NCBI GenBank assembly: GCA_016936355.1
Contig: JAFGYB010000055.1
Span: 1-64,000 of the forward strand
Source of the DNA: Bacteroidales bacterium
Lineage (GTDB): Bacteria; Bacteroidota; Bacteroidia; Bacteroidales; F082
Direction: 5' to 3'
DNA length: 64,000 nt
The notes under the pieces were generated by a model. The model was not told the DNA's origin. It worked only from the letters and a program-made list of their open reading frames with translations, and searched no databases. Numbering within the stretch: the stretch's first letter is position 1; every line of letters starts with the position of its first letter. The translations under genes were made by a program, and so were the position numbers. Shown here one piece after another: positions 1-8,766 of the stretch.

Positions 1-154
1 GGAGCGGCTTTTTTTGTTTTTATACCAGGAGATTGCCCGGTCGTACCTCCTTCGAAATGACAGAGAGAAAGCAGATAAGCTCCTTCTTTTCAAAAAATAA
101 TTTCAAGTGAATGTCATTTAATAAATTTTTTACCTTTGCAGCCCGATTCTATAT
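1..154. other. Left edge, noncoding leader to tRNA-Leu
   Basis: No coding region is visible. The first bases, GGAGCGGC followed by a T-run, look like the right arm and U-tract of an intrinsic terminator whose left arm lies outside the window. The rest leads into the tRNA-Leu promoter. Confidence 0.4.
131..138 (+). promoter_or_regulatory. -7 promoter box of tRNA-Leu
   Basis: TACCTTTG matches the Bacteroidota -7 consensus TAnnTTTG exactly and sits 17 bases before the tRNA 5' end, a natural spacing for a short primary transcript. No clear -33 TTG element is seen. Confidence 0.7.
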
Positions 155-238
155 GCCCGGATGGCGGAATTGGTAGACGCGCTGGTCTCAAAAACCAGTG
201 AGGTAACACTCGTGCCGGTTCGACCCCGGCTCCGGGTA
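155..238 (+). tRNA. tRNA-Leu (anticodon CAA)
   Basis: A class II tRNA: acceptor arms GCCCGGA and TCCGGGT (with a G1:U72 wobble), D-arm TGGTAGAC, anticodon stem CTGGT/ACCAG around the loop CTCAAAA (anticodon CAA, decoding UUG), a long variable arm (TGAGGTAACACTCG) and the T-loop GTTCGAC. CCA is not encoded; the next bases are CT. It has its own -7 box upstream and an intrinsic terminator immediately downstream, so it appears monocistronic. Confidence 0.95.
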
Positions 239-241
239 CTG

Positions 242-273
242 AAAGAGATGACCAAACGGTTGTCTCTTTTTTA
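242..273 (+). terminator. Intrinsic terminator of tRNA-Leu
   Basis: AAAGAGATGACC and GGTTGTCTCTTT form a 12-bp stem (two G-U pairs) around the loop AAAC, followed by a T-run. It begins four bases after the tRNA. Confidence 0.85.
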
Positions 274-385
274 TTTTACAATGGTTTAGCTGGTCGTATC
301 GAATCATTTTCGGCTGTTTGAACGATTCAATTCCATAAAATTTCCTAAAAGAAGAAACGGGCGAATCAGTTCACAGTTCAATACT

Positions 386-393
386 TATATTTG
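386..393 (+). promoter_or_regulatory. -7 promoter box of the S41 protease gene
   Basis: TATATTTG fits TAnnTTTG and lies 20 bases before the ATG of the S41 peptidase, implying a very short 5' leader. No -33 TTG is visible at the usual distance. Confidence 0.6.
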
Positions 394-413
394 CATTTCC
401 AAGAAGAAAGACA

Positions 414-2057
414 ATGAACAAAACACCAAAAAATTATACACGCTTTTTACCCCTCATTTTTGCCCTGTTGCTGATCTCGGGCATCGTACTCGGATTTCTG
501 CTGGAGCGGAATATGTCTTCGTCGGCTTTTCCCTCGGTACTGCCCAACGCACGGGGTTACCACAAAGTGGATGATATCATTAACTTCATCGACCACAACT
601 ATGTGGATTCCGTAAAGAACAATCATCTGGAAACAGATGCCATCAAAGGGATGCTGAACGACCTGGATCCGCATTCCATGTACATACCTGCCGATGAGTA
701 TAACGAGATCAACGATCCGCTGCTGGGTAGTTTTGAAGGCATCGGCGTGAGTTTTCGAATTGAAAAAGATACCATTATGGTGGTGGAGGCCATTCCCGGC
801 GGTCCTTCCGAAAAAGTAGGCATCATGGCGGGCGACCGCATTGTGAAAGTGAACGATACGCTGGTGGCCGGTGTGGGTATTACCAACAATCAGGTAATCC
901 ACAAGCTGAAGGGACCCAAAGGCACCAAGGTAAAAGTAAGTATCTTCCGCCGGGGCGTTCCTAAGCTGATCAATTTCACCATTACCCGGGGCATCATCCC
1001 CATGTACAGCCTTGATATTGCCTACATGGTGAACAAACATCTGGGATATATCAAGTTGAATAAATTTTCAGCCACGACCTACGAGGAATTTGACAAAGCG
1101 GTGAAGAAACTCCAGTCGGAAGGTATGACCGATCTGATTCTGGATCTCCGGGGCAATCCGGGCGGATACCTCAATGCCGCCATCAATGTAGCCGATGAGT
1201 TTCTAACCAAAGGAAAGCTGATTGTGTACACCAAAGGACTGCATCGTCCCAAAACCTATGCGTTTGCTACCAGTAAAGGAAGATTAAAACATACGGACGT
1301 GGGTGTTCTGATTGACGAAGGTACCGCCTCGGCAGCTGAAATTGTGACCGGTGCTTTGCAGGACAACGATCGTGGAGTGATTATTGGTCGTCGTTCATTC
1401 GGTAAAGGACTGGTTCAGGAACAGGTGCGTATGCCCGACGGATCGGCACTGCGGCTGACTGTGGCCCGGTATTACACTCCCACGGGCCGCTGCATTCAGA
1501 AACCCTATAAAAAAGACGACTTCCAGCAATACTATATGGAAGCGTACCATCGCCAAACCGATGGTGAATTGATCAGCAAAGACAGCATCCATTTCAACGA
1601 TTCACTGAAGTACGTTACCCCAAAAGGGAAAGTGGTGTACGGTGGCGGCGGCATCATGCCCGATATTTTCATTCCCATACAAATTGATACCGTGCATACC
1701 TACTACAATGTGCTGGCCAATAAAGGGCTGATTTACCAGTTTGCTTTCGACTATACCGATGCACACAGGGCTCAGCTGCGGAAATACAAAAATTTCGAAA
1801 GTTTCGATAAAGGATTCCATATGAGCAATGCCGAGTTTGAGAAACTGGTGGCGTATGCTGCTGAAAAAGGCATCCACGAAAGTCCGGCCAAGGTGAAAAT
1901 TTCTCAGAAAAAGATTTCAATCCTGTTTAAGGCTTATGTAGGCAGAAACATTCTGAACGAAAAAGGTTTTTATCCCATTTATCATCAGATTGACCACATG
2001 TTCAAACGGGCGGTGCAGATCATGGACAAACGGTACGAAAAATCGGAAAAGAAATAG
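414..2057 (+). CDS. S41 family C-terminal processing protease (CtpA/Prc type)
   Basis: A periplasmic serine protease that degrades or trims exported proteins from their C-termini. The 547-residue product has an N-terminal membrane anchor (about residues 11-30), a PDZ domain (about 100-190, with GGPSEKVGIMAGDRI) and an S41 catalytic domain. The catalytic serine is Ser306 in DEGTASAAEI and the lysine is Lys331 in FGKGLVQ; the 25-residue spacing is that of Prc/CtpA enzymes. The C-terminal ~140 residues extend beyond the minimal family core, as is common in Bacteroidota homologues. It is preceded by its own -7 box and abuts the convergent glycosyltransferase gene with no gap. Substrate unknown. 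Confidence 0.95.
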   Translation: MNKTPKNYTRFLPLIFALLLISGIVLGFLLERNMSSSAFPSVLPNARGYHKVDDIINFIDHNYVDSVKNNHLETDAIKGMLNDLDPHSMYIPADEYNEINDPLLGSFEGIGVSFRIEKDTIMVVEAIPGGPSEKVGIMAGDRIVKVNDTLVAGVGITNNQVIHKLKGPKGTKVKVSIFRRGVPKLINFTITRGIIPMYSLDIAYMVNKHLGYIKLNKFSATTYEEFDKAVKKLQSEGMTDLILDLRGNPGGYLNAAINVADEFLTKGKLIVYTKGLHRPKTYAFATSKGRLKHTDVGVLIDEGTASAAEIVTGALQDNDRGVIIGRRSFGKGLVQEQVRMPDGSALRLTVARYYTPTGRCIQKPYKKDDFQQYYMEAYHRQTDGELISKDSIHFNDSLKYVTPKGKVVYGGGGIMPDIFIPIQIDTVHTYYNVLANKGLIYQFAFDYTDAHRAQLRKYKNFESFDKGFHMSNAEFEKLVAYAAEKGIHESPAKVKISQKKISILFKAYVGRNILNEKGFYPIYHQIDHMFKRAVQIMDKRYEKSEKK

Positions 2058-3053
2058 TTATTCTTCCGGAAACAAACGTTTTGCTTCTTTCACGATGAAT
2101 TCTTCATCCTGATTCATCATGCATTTAAAATGACCTTTGGGACATTTGTCGTAGCCGATTTTGCTGCATGGCCGGCAGGATAGTCCTTTCACTTCCGAAA
2201 TAACGACCCGTTCGGGTGTCTGCGGTTCGTATGGTGTCATGCCCAGTTCGGGAACGGTATTTCCCCAGAGGCTGATGACCGGTTTTTGAAAAGCCGCAGC
2301 AATGTGCATCAAACCGGTGTCGTTGCTGATGATCAGTCCGGCCTGTTTTACCAGCGATGCCGACTGGTGAAGCGAAAACTGCCCACAGGAGTTAAACACA
2401 TGATGGTGGTCCGAAAGATTCCGAATCTGTTCTCCGTTTTCTTTGTCTTCGGGTCCGCCCAGCAACACCACAGGCCACGGCAAACGGCTGATGATCCGTG
2501 CAGCTTTTTCGGGCGGAAGCATCTTGGTTTTGTGTTGTCCGCCAATGACAAATCCTACATATGCTTTGGCTTTCAACGGAGGAAATTCGTTTAGATCCAC
2601 AAAATCCTCTTCGGGTATGAAGTAATCCAACCCCTGACCATCGTTGTGAATGCCCAGCGATTTCACGGCATCAAAATACCGGTCCACAATGTGAACCTCA
2701 GGCAAGACGTTCATTTTCCATTGCACCAGCAACCACTTTTTCACATTCAGTTTTGGAAAAGAAGCATAGGGTGCTTTCAATCCCCTTTTTACCCGGAGAG
2801 AGCGCAAATTTTTCTGAAGATCCACCACAAAATCATATCGTTCTTTTTTCAGTTCAGGGATGATTTCACTGGCTGATTTTTCAATGATATGAATGTGATC
2901 CACATAAGGATTGTGGTCGTACAACTGATGCGATTTCTTTTTGGTAAGGATGTGCAGCTCGCAATCCAGTTGCGTTTTCAATGCTCTGATGACCGGGCTG
3001 ACCAGAACAATGTCGCCGATGGAGCTGAAGCGTATGAGCAGGATTTTTTTCAA
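2058..3053 (-). CDS. Glycosyltransferase family 9 (heptosyltransferase-like)
   Basis: Probably transfers a sugar such as heptose to the lipopolysaccharide core on the cytoplasmic face of the inner membrane. Family features: the N-terminal KKILLIRFSSIGDIVLVSP, the nucleotide-sugar loop GGPEDKENG, and NDTGLMHIAAAFQKPVISLWG near the C-terminus, followed by a Cys-rich tail (SCRPCSKIGYDKCPKG) seen in many GT9 proteins. The ORF track starts at 3152, but the extra 33 residues have no family character and contain a -7 box (TACCTTTG); I take the TTG at 3053, giving 331 residues beginning MKKILLIRF. A GTG at 3068 is the alternative. The acceptor sugar cannot be told from sequence. Confidence 0.88.
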   Translation of the reverse strand: MKKILLIRFSSIGDIVLVSPVIRALKTQLDCELHILTKKKSHQLYDHNPYVDHIHIIEKSASEIIPELKKERYDFVVDLQKNLRSLRVKRGLKAPYASFPKLNVKKWLLVQWKMNVLPEVHIVDRYFDAVKSLGIHNDGQGLDYFIPEEDFVDLNEFPPLKAKAYVGFVIGGQHKTKMLPPEKAARIISRLPWPVVLLGGPEDKENGEQIRNLSDHHHVFNSCGQFSLHQSASLVKQAGLIISNDTGLMHIAAAFQKPVISLWGNTVPELGMTPYEPQTPERVVISEVKGLSCRPCSKIGYDKCPKGHFKCMMNQDEEFIVKEAKRLFPEE

Positions 3054-3069
3054 GCCGTTTTGTTTCACA

Positions 3070-3077
3070 CAAAGGTA
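3070..3077 (-). promoter_or_regulatory. -7 promoter box of the GT9 gene
   Basis: TACCTTTG on the minus strand, 17 bases upstream of the preferred TTG start. It lies inside the longer ORF of the track, which argues for the shorter protein. Confidence 0.5.
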
Positions 3078-3212
3078 GTGATTTTGATAAGCGAAGAATA
3101 AGTGCCCATTGTCAGGAACGATCGCGGGCGTATAATTTTTATAAATAAGCACTTCCGCATTCCAACTGATGAAAAATCAGTATTTTTACTTTAAAATAGA
3201 TCAGTCGTTTTT

Positions 3213-4571
3213 ATGAATATTATCATTGCCGGTGATGGAGAAGTGGGTTTTAACCTGGCAGAAGCCCTGGTGAATTCCAACCATAATATTTTCATCATTG
3301 ATCCCCACGAGGAACTGTTGAAACGGATCGAATCTCATGCCGACCTGATGACCATTGTGGGGGAATCCAACTCGGTTTCGGTATTGCGTAAAGCCCATGT
3401 CGATAAAGCAGATTTAGTGATCTCTGTTTTGCATGAGGAACCCATCAATGTGCTGACCGCCATTTTAGCGAAGAAACTGGGGGCCAAAAAAGTGATTGCC
3501 CGGGTCAACACGCTGAACCACGTGAAGGACGACATCAAGAAAGTATATGAAGAGCTGGGGATAGATATTTTCATTTCTCCTGAAGACATTGCCGCCAAAG
3601 AAATTGTGAGCCTCATCCATCAGGCTCAGGTGATCGAAAAGGTGGACTATCACGAAGGGAAACTCACGGTTTATTCTTTTAAAATTGAGCCTGAGGCACC
3701 GTTGATCGGGAAAAACCTGTTCCAAATCGCAGCGGAATACCCGCATCTGGAATTCCGGGTGGTGTCCATGCGACGCGAAGGACAAAGGCTGGTTCCTTCC
3801 GGTGAAACGGACTTCCGTCCGGATGATCTGGTGTATATTATTTCCAAACCCAAATTTTTCAACGAACTAACATTACTCACCGGTAAAAAGAAAATTGAGG
3901 TCAACAACATCATGATGGTTGGTGGCGGACGGGTGGGGCGTGTAGCCGCGATGCAACTGGAACATGACTATAATGTGAAGGTTTTTGAAATAAATTACAA
4001 CCGCTGTGAAGAGCTTACCGAAATGTTTGAAAATGCTTTGGTAATCCACGGTGATGCCCGTGATATTGAGTTGTTGAAAGAAGAAGACATTCAAAATGCG
4101 GACGTGTTTATAGCCGTCACAGAGGATACCGAAACCAACATCCTTACCTGTTTGCACGCCCGGAAATTCGGAGTGAAGAAGACCTTTGCTTTGGTGGAAA
4201 ACCTGAACTACATTGAGATTGCTCAAAGTGTGGGGATCGATACGGTGCTGAATAAAAAATTGATTGCTTCCAGTTACATTCTTCAGTATGCCATGGGAGC
4301 CCAGGTGAAATCGTTGCGGCGGCTGGGGGGAATCCACGCCGAAATGCTGGAACTGATCGCTCGTCCCGGATCGTTAGTAACCAAAAAACCGATCCAGAAT
4401 ATCCGGTTTCCTGAAGGAACGATCATCGGAGGCATTACCCGGGGAGAAGAAGATTTTATTGCTGTGGGCGACTTTCAGATCAAAGAAAACGACAAGGTGA
4501 TCGTATTTTCTTTACCGGGAAACATTGCCCGGCTGGAAAAACTGTTTCAGAAAAAATCAACTCTTTTGTAA
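3213..4571 (+). CDS. trkA: Trk potassium uptake regulatory subunit TrkA
   Basis: The cytoplasmic nucleotide-gated regulator of the Trk potassium channel. It has two RCK modules in tandem, each a Rossmann fold followed by a TrkA_C domain: the first begins GDGEVGFNLAEAL (about residue 7), the second begins MMVGGGRVGRVAAMQLE (about residue 234). Both glycine-rich dinucleotide motifs are intact, and 452 residues is normal for the family. trkH starts five bases after its stop, so regulator and channel are one operon. The N-terminus MNIIIAGDGEVG is typical and supports the ATG. Confidence 0.96.
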   Translation: MNIIIAGDGEVGFNLAEALVNSNHNIFIIDPHEELLKRIESHADLMTIVGESNSVSVLRKAHVDKADLVISVLHEEPINVLTAILAKKLGAKKVIARVNTLNHVKDDIKKVYEELGIDIFISPEDIAAKEIVSLIHQAQVIEKVDYHEGKLTVYSFKIEPEAPLIGKNLFQIAAEYPHLEFRVVSMRREGQRLVPSGETDFRPDDLVYIISKPKFFNELTLLTGKKKIEVNNIMMVGGGRVGRVAAMQLEHDYNVKVFEINYNRCEELTEMFENALVIHGDARDIELLKEEDIQNADVFIAVTEDTETNILTCLHARKFGVKKTFALVENLNYIEIAQSVGIDTVLNKKLIASSYILQYAMGAQVKSLRRLGGIHAEMLELIARPGSLVTKKPIQNIRFPEGTIIGGITRGEEDFIAVGDFQIKENDKVIVFSLPGNIARLEKLFQKKSTLL

Positions 4572-4576
4572 GACGG

Positions 4577-6040
4577 ATGGCGCACAGAAACAAACTCATC
4601 AACATCAAAATGGTGATTAAGGTCATGGGATTTCTGCTCATGATTGAGGCGGCGTTTATGCTTACCTCGTTGGTTTTTGCTTTTTACTATCACGAGTCGC
4701 CCGTTCCCATTGCTGTTTCTGCTGCCATAACTCTGGTGACAGGGGTGTTGTTATGGGTTTTCAGTCTGCGCAAAGCGCCCAAAAATATTGGAAAGCGAGA
4801 GGGGTTTCTTATCGTAACACTTACCTGGCTGGTTTCTTCCCTGTTTGGGGCATTGCCCTATTTGTTCAGTGGGGCCATTCCCTCGTTTACCAATGCTTTT
4901 TTTGAAACCATGTCGGGGTTCACCACTACAGGGGCTTCCATACTGAACGATATCGAATTGCTGCCCAAATACATCCTGTTCTGGCGTTCCATGACGCACT
5001 GGATGGGCGGTATGGGAATTATTGTGCTGACGGTGGCGATTTTACCTTTTCTGGGTGTGGGCGGCATGCAGTTGTTTGTGGCTGAAATGCCCGGCATTAC
5101 TCCCGATAAACTGCACCCCCGGGTTACGGCAACGGCCCGGCGGTTTTGGGGCATATATGTGATCCTAACCGCCGCTGAGGTGCTGCTTCTTTGGTTAGGC
5201 GGTAGCATGAATTTTTTCGATGCGGTGTGCCATTCCTTTGCTACAATGGCCACCGGGGGCTTCTCCACCAAAAACAACAGCATTGTCGGTTTTACTCCCT
5301 ACGACCAGTACGTGATCATTGTGTTCATGCTGTTGGCCGGAACCAATTTTACACTGCATTATTTTTCCATGCACGGCCAGATACGAAAAGTGATCAAAAA
5401 TGAAGAATTCAGAGTATACCTACTGATTGTTGCGATTTTTACCGTCGGAATTACCCTGGGCCTGATGAACTACAACGCCCAGTCCGGAGAACCCGCTTTC
5501 CGCGATGCACTTTTTGCGGTGTCATCCATTCTCACTACGACGGGTTTCGTTACGGCTAATTACCTGATTTGGCCGGCACATTTGTGGCTGATGATCTTCG
5601 GTCTGATGTTTATCGGAGGCATGGCCGGTTCCACCGGTGGCGGAGTAAAGATTATCCGCCACATCCTGTTGTTTAAGAACTCCCGCCTGGAATTGAAGCG
5701 CTCCCTGCATCCCAATGCATTGATCCCCGTGAAATACGATGGCAGAACCGTGAGTCAGCAGATTATTTTCAATGTGATGGCCTTTTTTCTGCTCTATCTA
5801 TTCCTTTTTGTCATCGGAATTTTCCTGTTGACCTTGCTGGGACTGGATTTGCAGACCTCCATGGGAGCGTCCATCGCCAGCTTGGGAAATATCGGCCCCG
5901 GAATCGGGGGCGTGGGGCCGGTGGAAAACTACGCTTTCATTCCTGATGCGGGAAAATGGATTCTTTCCTTTCTCATGCTAATGGGCAGGCTGGAACTCTT
6001 TACTGTATTGGTGGTACTGTCTCCTTCTTTCTGGAAATAG
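4577..6040 (+). CDS. trkH: Trk potassium uptake channel subunit TrkH
   Basis: Inner-membrane potassium channel subunit that works with TrkA. The 487-residue protein is hydrophobic throughout and has the four pore-loop filter segments expected of the Trk/Ktr superfamily: TTGAS (about residue 117), ATGGFST (about 223), TTGFVT (about 320) and GNIGPG (about 440). The C-terminal segment (FLMLMGRLELFTVLVVLSPSFWK) is the family's usual end, so the protein is complete. It lies five bases after trkA. Confidence 0.96.
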   Translation: MAHRNKLINIKMVIKVMGFLLMIEAAFMLTSLVFAFYYHESPVPIAVSAAITLVTGVLLWVFSLRKAPKNIGKREGFLIVTLTWLVSSLFGALPYLFSGAIPSFTNAFFETMSGFTTTGASILNDIELLPKYILFWRSMTHWMGGMGIIVLTVAILPFLGVGGMQLFVAEMPGITPDKLHPRVTATARRFWGIYVILTAAEVLLLWLGGSMNFFDAVCHSFATMATGGFSTKNNSIVGFTPYDQYVIIVFMLLAGTNFTLHYFSMHGQIRKVIKNEEFRVYLLIVAIFTVGITLGLMNYNAQSGEPAFRDALFAVSSILTTTGFVTANYLIWPAHLWLMIFGLMFIGGMAGSTGGGVKIIRHILLFKNSRLELKRSLHPNALIPVKYDGRTVSQQIIFNVMAFFLLYLFLFVIGIFLLTLLGLDLQTSMGASIASLGNIGPGIGGVGPVENYAFIPDAGKWILSFLMLMGRLELFTVLVVLSPSFWK

Positions 6041-6115
6041 CCGCCAAAATGGCAGTGTTGTTTCTTTGTTAATTCCGTATTCGCACGATGAAATTTTATA
6101 ATTTAGCCTCTTCTT

Positions 6116-6856
6116 ATGAAACTGTTTTCTGAAATAGGCGAATACGTATTGCTCATCCTGCAGGCGTTCAAACGACCTGATAAAGGATTCGTGTTTCGTC
6201 GTCAGTTGTGGACTGATCTAAAGCAAATAGGATCTGATTCCATCGGTATCATTGCTATCATTTCGGTTTTTCTGGGCGCCATCATGGCCATTCAGCTGGC
6301 CTATAATATCGATTCGCCGTTTATTCCTCGGCCCATCATTGGTTTTGCTACCCGAAGCATGCTTATCCTGGAAATCTCGCCTACTTTTATGAGTATGATC
6401 CTGGCCGGGAAAGTGGGTTCACGCATCGCATCCGAAATAGGAACCATGCGCATTACCGAACAAATTGATGCGCTTCGCGTGATGGGTGTAAATCCAGCCA
6501 ATTACCTGATTTTACCCAAGATCACTGCAGCCATGATTTATTTCCCTGTGTTGGTGACCTTTTCCATTTTTCTGGGTGTTTTTGGTGGTTGGGTTTCGGG
6601 TTCTGTGACCGGTCTGGTTCCCTCGGTGGATTACATTCAGGGTATCCGCGAATGGTTTGTCCCTTTTAACCTGGTGTACGCCATGATCAAAACACTGGTG
6701 TTTGCTTTTATTATTACCTCCGTGGCTGCCTACCGGGGATACACCGTAAAAGGAGGGTCCGTGGAAGTGGGGCAGGCCAGTACCAATGCTGTGGTTCAAA
6801 GTAATATTCTGATCATCATCTTCGACCTGATCCTTACCCAAATGCTATTGACATGA
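6116..6856 (+). CDS. mlaE: MlaE-type lipid ABC transporter permease
   Basis: Integral membrane permease of the Mla family, which moves phospholipids between the inner and outer membranes. The 246-residue length, the sequence GKVGSRIASEIGTMRITEQIDALRVM (the family's cytoplasmic signature) and several hydrophobic segments identify it. Its last four bases overlap the start of the ATPase gene (ATGA), showing translational coupling. The MCE-domain partner (MlaD), which often follows in Bacteroidota, is not in this window. Direction of transport cannot be told. Confidence 0.93.
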   Translation: MKLFSEIGEYVLLILQAFKRPDKGFVFRRQLWTDLKQIGSDSIGIIAIISVFLGAIMAIQLAYNIDSPFIPRPIIGFATRSMLILEISPTFMSMILAGKVGSRIASEIGTMRITEQIDALRVMGVNPANYLILPKITAAMIYFPVLVTFSIFLGVFGGWVSGSVTGLVPSVDYIQGIREWFVPFNLVYAMIKTLVFAFIITSVAAYRGYTVKGGSVEVGQASTNAVVQSNILIIIFDLILTQMLLT

Positions 6857-7599
6857 TCGAAGTGAAAAATCTATACAAAAGTTTCGACGGAGTTCCCGTG
6901 CTGGAAGACATTAACATTCAGTTTGAACAAGGGAAAACCAATCTGATTATTGGACAGAGCGGTTCTGGAAAAACGGTGTTGATGAAGTGTTGTATCGGAC
7001 TGTTTCCGGTAGATCAGGGAATAATTTCTTTCAATGGCAGAGATTTTAGTGGTTTGCCCGATAAAAAACGCCGGCACATCCGTCAGGAAATGGGGGTCTT
7101 GTTCCAGGGAGGAGCCTTGTTTGATTCTTTTACCGTGGAGGAGAACATCATGTTTCCCATGAATATGTTCACCAACATGACGTTGAAAGAAAAGAAAGAA
7201 CGGGTGAATTTCGTCCTGGAAAATGTTAACCTGGGAGGTACCAACGAGAAATTTCCTTCGGAGCTCAGCGGCGGGATGTTGAAGCGTGTGGCTATTGCCC
7301 GGGCGCTTTCGTTGAATCCGAAATATTTATTTGCCGATGAGCCCAATTCCGGTCTCGATCCCAAAACGGCAGAGCGTATAGATACGCTGCTGTATGATCT
7401 GACCAAGAAATTCAACATGACCACTGTGATTAATACCCACGACATGAATTCGGTGCTGGAAATTGGTGAAAAAATATCCTACATCCACAAAGGCAAACTC
7501 TGGTGGGAAGGAAACCACAAAGAAATCCTGCAAACAGATAATCCGGAACTGAACGAATTTGTTTTTGCCACAGCCTTAACCCGCAGGATCAAAAAGTAA
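6853..7599 (+). CDS. mlaF: MlaF-type lipid ABC transporter ATPase
   Basis: ATP-binding subunit powering the MlaE permease. Walker A is GQSGSGKT (residues 34-41), the signature is LSGGMLKRVA, Walker B is YLFADEPNSGLDP, and the H-loop is NTHDM. LSGGM in place of LSGGQ is typical of Mla ATPases. The 248 residues are complete. It overlaps mlaE by four bases and is the last gene of the pair; the next gene has its own promoter box. Confidence 0.93.
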   Translation: MIEVKNLYKSFDGVPVLEDINIQFEQGKTNLIIGQSGSGKTVLMKCCIGLFPVDQGIISFNGRDFSGLPDKKRRHIRQEMGVLFQGGALFDSFTVEENIMFPMNMFTNMTLKEKKERVNFVLENVNLGGTNEKFPSELSGGMLKRVAIARALSLNPKYLFADEPNSGLDPKTAERIDTLLYDLTKKFNMTTVINTHDMNSVLEIGEKISYIHKGKLWWEGNHKEILQTDNPELNEFVFATALTRRIKK

Positions 7600-7645
7600 T
7601 CCCTCCGATTTAAATCATTTTAACGATTTAACAACGTATAATTCT

Positions 7646-7653
7646 TAACTTTG
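7646..7653 (+). promoter_or_regulatory. -7 promoter box of the pterin synthase gene
   Basis: TAACTTTG matches TAnnTTTG and lies 17 bases before the ATG at 7671. It marks a new transcription unit after mlaEF. Confidence 0.6.
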
Positions 7654-7670
7654 TATGGTAAAATTGACTT

Positions 7671-8081
7671 ATGATTTACATCACGAGAAGAGAACGTTTT
7701 AATGCTGCCCACCGATTGTTCCGACCTGATTTTTCCGATGAAAAAAACCTGGAGGTTTTCGGGAAGTGCTCCAATCCCAACTGGCACGGACACAATTATG
7801 AACTGTTTGTCACGTTGAAAGGAGAAATGGATCCGGATACGGGTTTCCTGGTCAATCTGAAAGCGCTGAGCCGGCTTATCAGACAACGGATCATTGAAAA
7901 AATTGACCATAAAAACATCAACCTGGAAGTAGACTTCATGAAGGGAAGAATGGCTTCCACCGAAAATCTGGCCGTTGGCATCTGGGAAGAACTGGAAGAA
8001 CCGGTTCGGGAACTGGGGTCTCAATTGCATTCGGTGAAAGTGTATGAGTCGGAAAATAATTATGTAGAATATTTTGGCTGA
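7671..8081 (+). CDS. 6-pyruvoyl-tetrahydropterin synthase / QueD family protein
   Basis: A zinc enzyme acting on 7,8-dihydroneopterin triphosphate, made by the GTP cyclohydrolase encoded next door. Zinc ligands are His14 (FNAAHRLF), His39 and His41 (WHGHNY); Cys33 is the catalytic thiol. The spacing is C-x5-HGH, as in eukaryotic pyruvoyl-tetrahydropterin synthase, rather than the C-x3-HGH of E. coli QueD. The C-terminal ESENNYVEYFG carries the substrate-binding Glu. Length (136 residues) is normal. Product could be a tetrahydrobiopterin-type pterin or the carboxy-tetrahydropterin of queuosine synthesis; the motif alone does not settle it. It precedes folE by 43 bases, likely in one operon. 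Confidence 0.9.
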   Translation: MIYITRRERFNAAHRLFRPDFSDEKNLEVFGKCSNPNWHGHNYELFVTLKGEMDPDTGFLVNLKALSRLIRQRIIEKIDHKNINLEVDFMKGRMASTENLAVGIWEELEEPVRELGSQLHSVKVYESENNYVEYFG

Positions 8082-8124
8082 ACTGGCATCTTTTTTGTGA
8101 ATCAGTCATTAAAATAAACGAGAT

Positions 8125-8748
8125 ATGGAAGAACAGAAAATAAAATCGATGTTAGATTACGAGAGAATTGAAACCTATGCTCCGGAAAAACTGGAGCAGT
8201 TGACATATCATTATGCTGAAATTTTGAAGTTGATTGGTGAAGACCCGCAACGGGAAGGGTTGCAAAAAACACCGTTGCGCGTGGCCAAGGCCATTCAGTT
8301 TCTGACGCAGGGGTATGATCACGATCCCAAAGAAATCCTGTTATCGGCTAAATTCAAAGAAGATTACCGTCAGATGGTGATCGTCAAGGATATTGAAATT
8401 TTTTCCATGTGCGAACATCACATGATTCCGTTTATCGGGAAAGCCCATGTGGCCTATATTCCCAACGGATACATTACGGGATTGAGTAAAATTGCCCGTG
8501 TGGTGGAGGCTTATGCACGCCGCTTACAGGTGCAGGAGCGACTCACAACCCAAATCAAATCGGCCATTCAGGAAACACTGAATCCGCTGGGTGTGGCAGT
8601 GGTGATTGAGGCCCGCCATCTGTGTATGGCCATGCGGGGTGTTCAGAAACAAAATTCGGTGACCACCACCTCCGATTTTACCGGTGCTTTTGAACGGAAA
8701 GAAACCCGTGAAGAATTTATTCACCTGATTTCTTCCAGTTTATCATAA
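8125..8748 (+). CDS. folE: GTP cyclohydrolase I
   Basis: Converts GTP to 7,8-dihydroneopterin triphosphate, the entry to folate, biopterin and deazapurine (queuosine) pathways. The zinc site is intact: [11 protein letters not shown] supplies Cys and His, and [10 protein letters not shown] the second Cys. [20 protein letters not shown] is the family's highly conserved block. The 207 residues are near the usual length for the type IA enzyme. It follows the pterin synthase gene, which uses its product. Confidence 0.97.
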   Translation: MEEQKIKSMLDYERIETYAPEKLEQLTYHYAEILKLIGEDPQREGLQKTPLRVAKAIQFLTQGYDHDPKEILLSAKFKEDYRQMVIVKDIEIFSMCEHHMIPFIGKAHVAYIPNGYITGLSKIARVVEAYARRLQVQERLTTQIKSAIQETLNPLGVAVVIEARHLCMAMRGVQKQNSVTTTSDFTGAFERKETREEFIHLISSSLS

Positions 8749-8766
8749 TCAAAAAAGAATAGAAAA

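Noticed and set aside
447-1040. 197-codon minus-strand ORF
   Set aside because: His-rich shadow of the S41 protease frame; no promoter or family resemblance.
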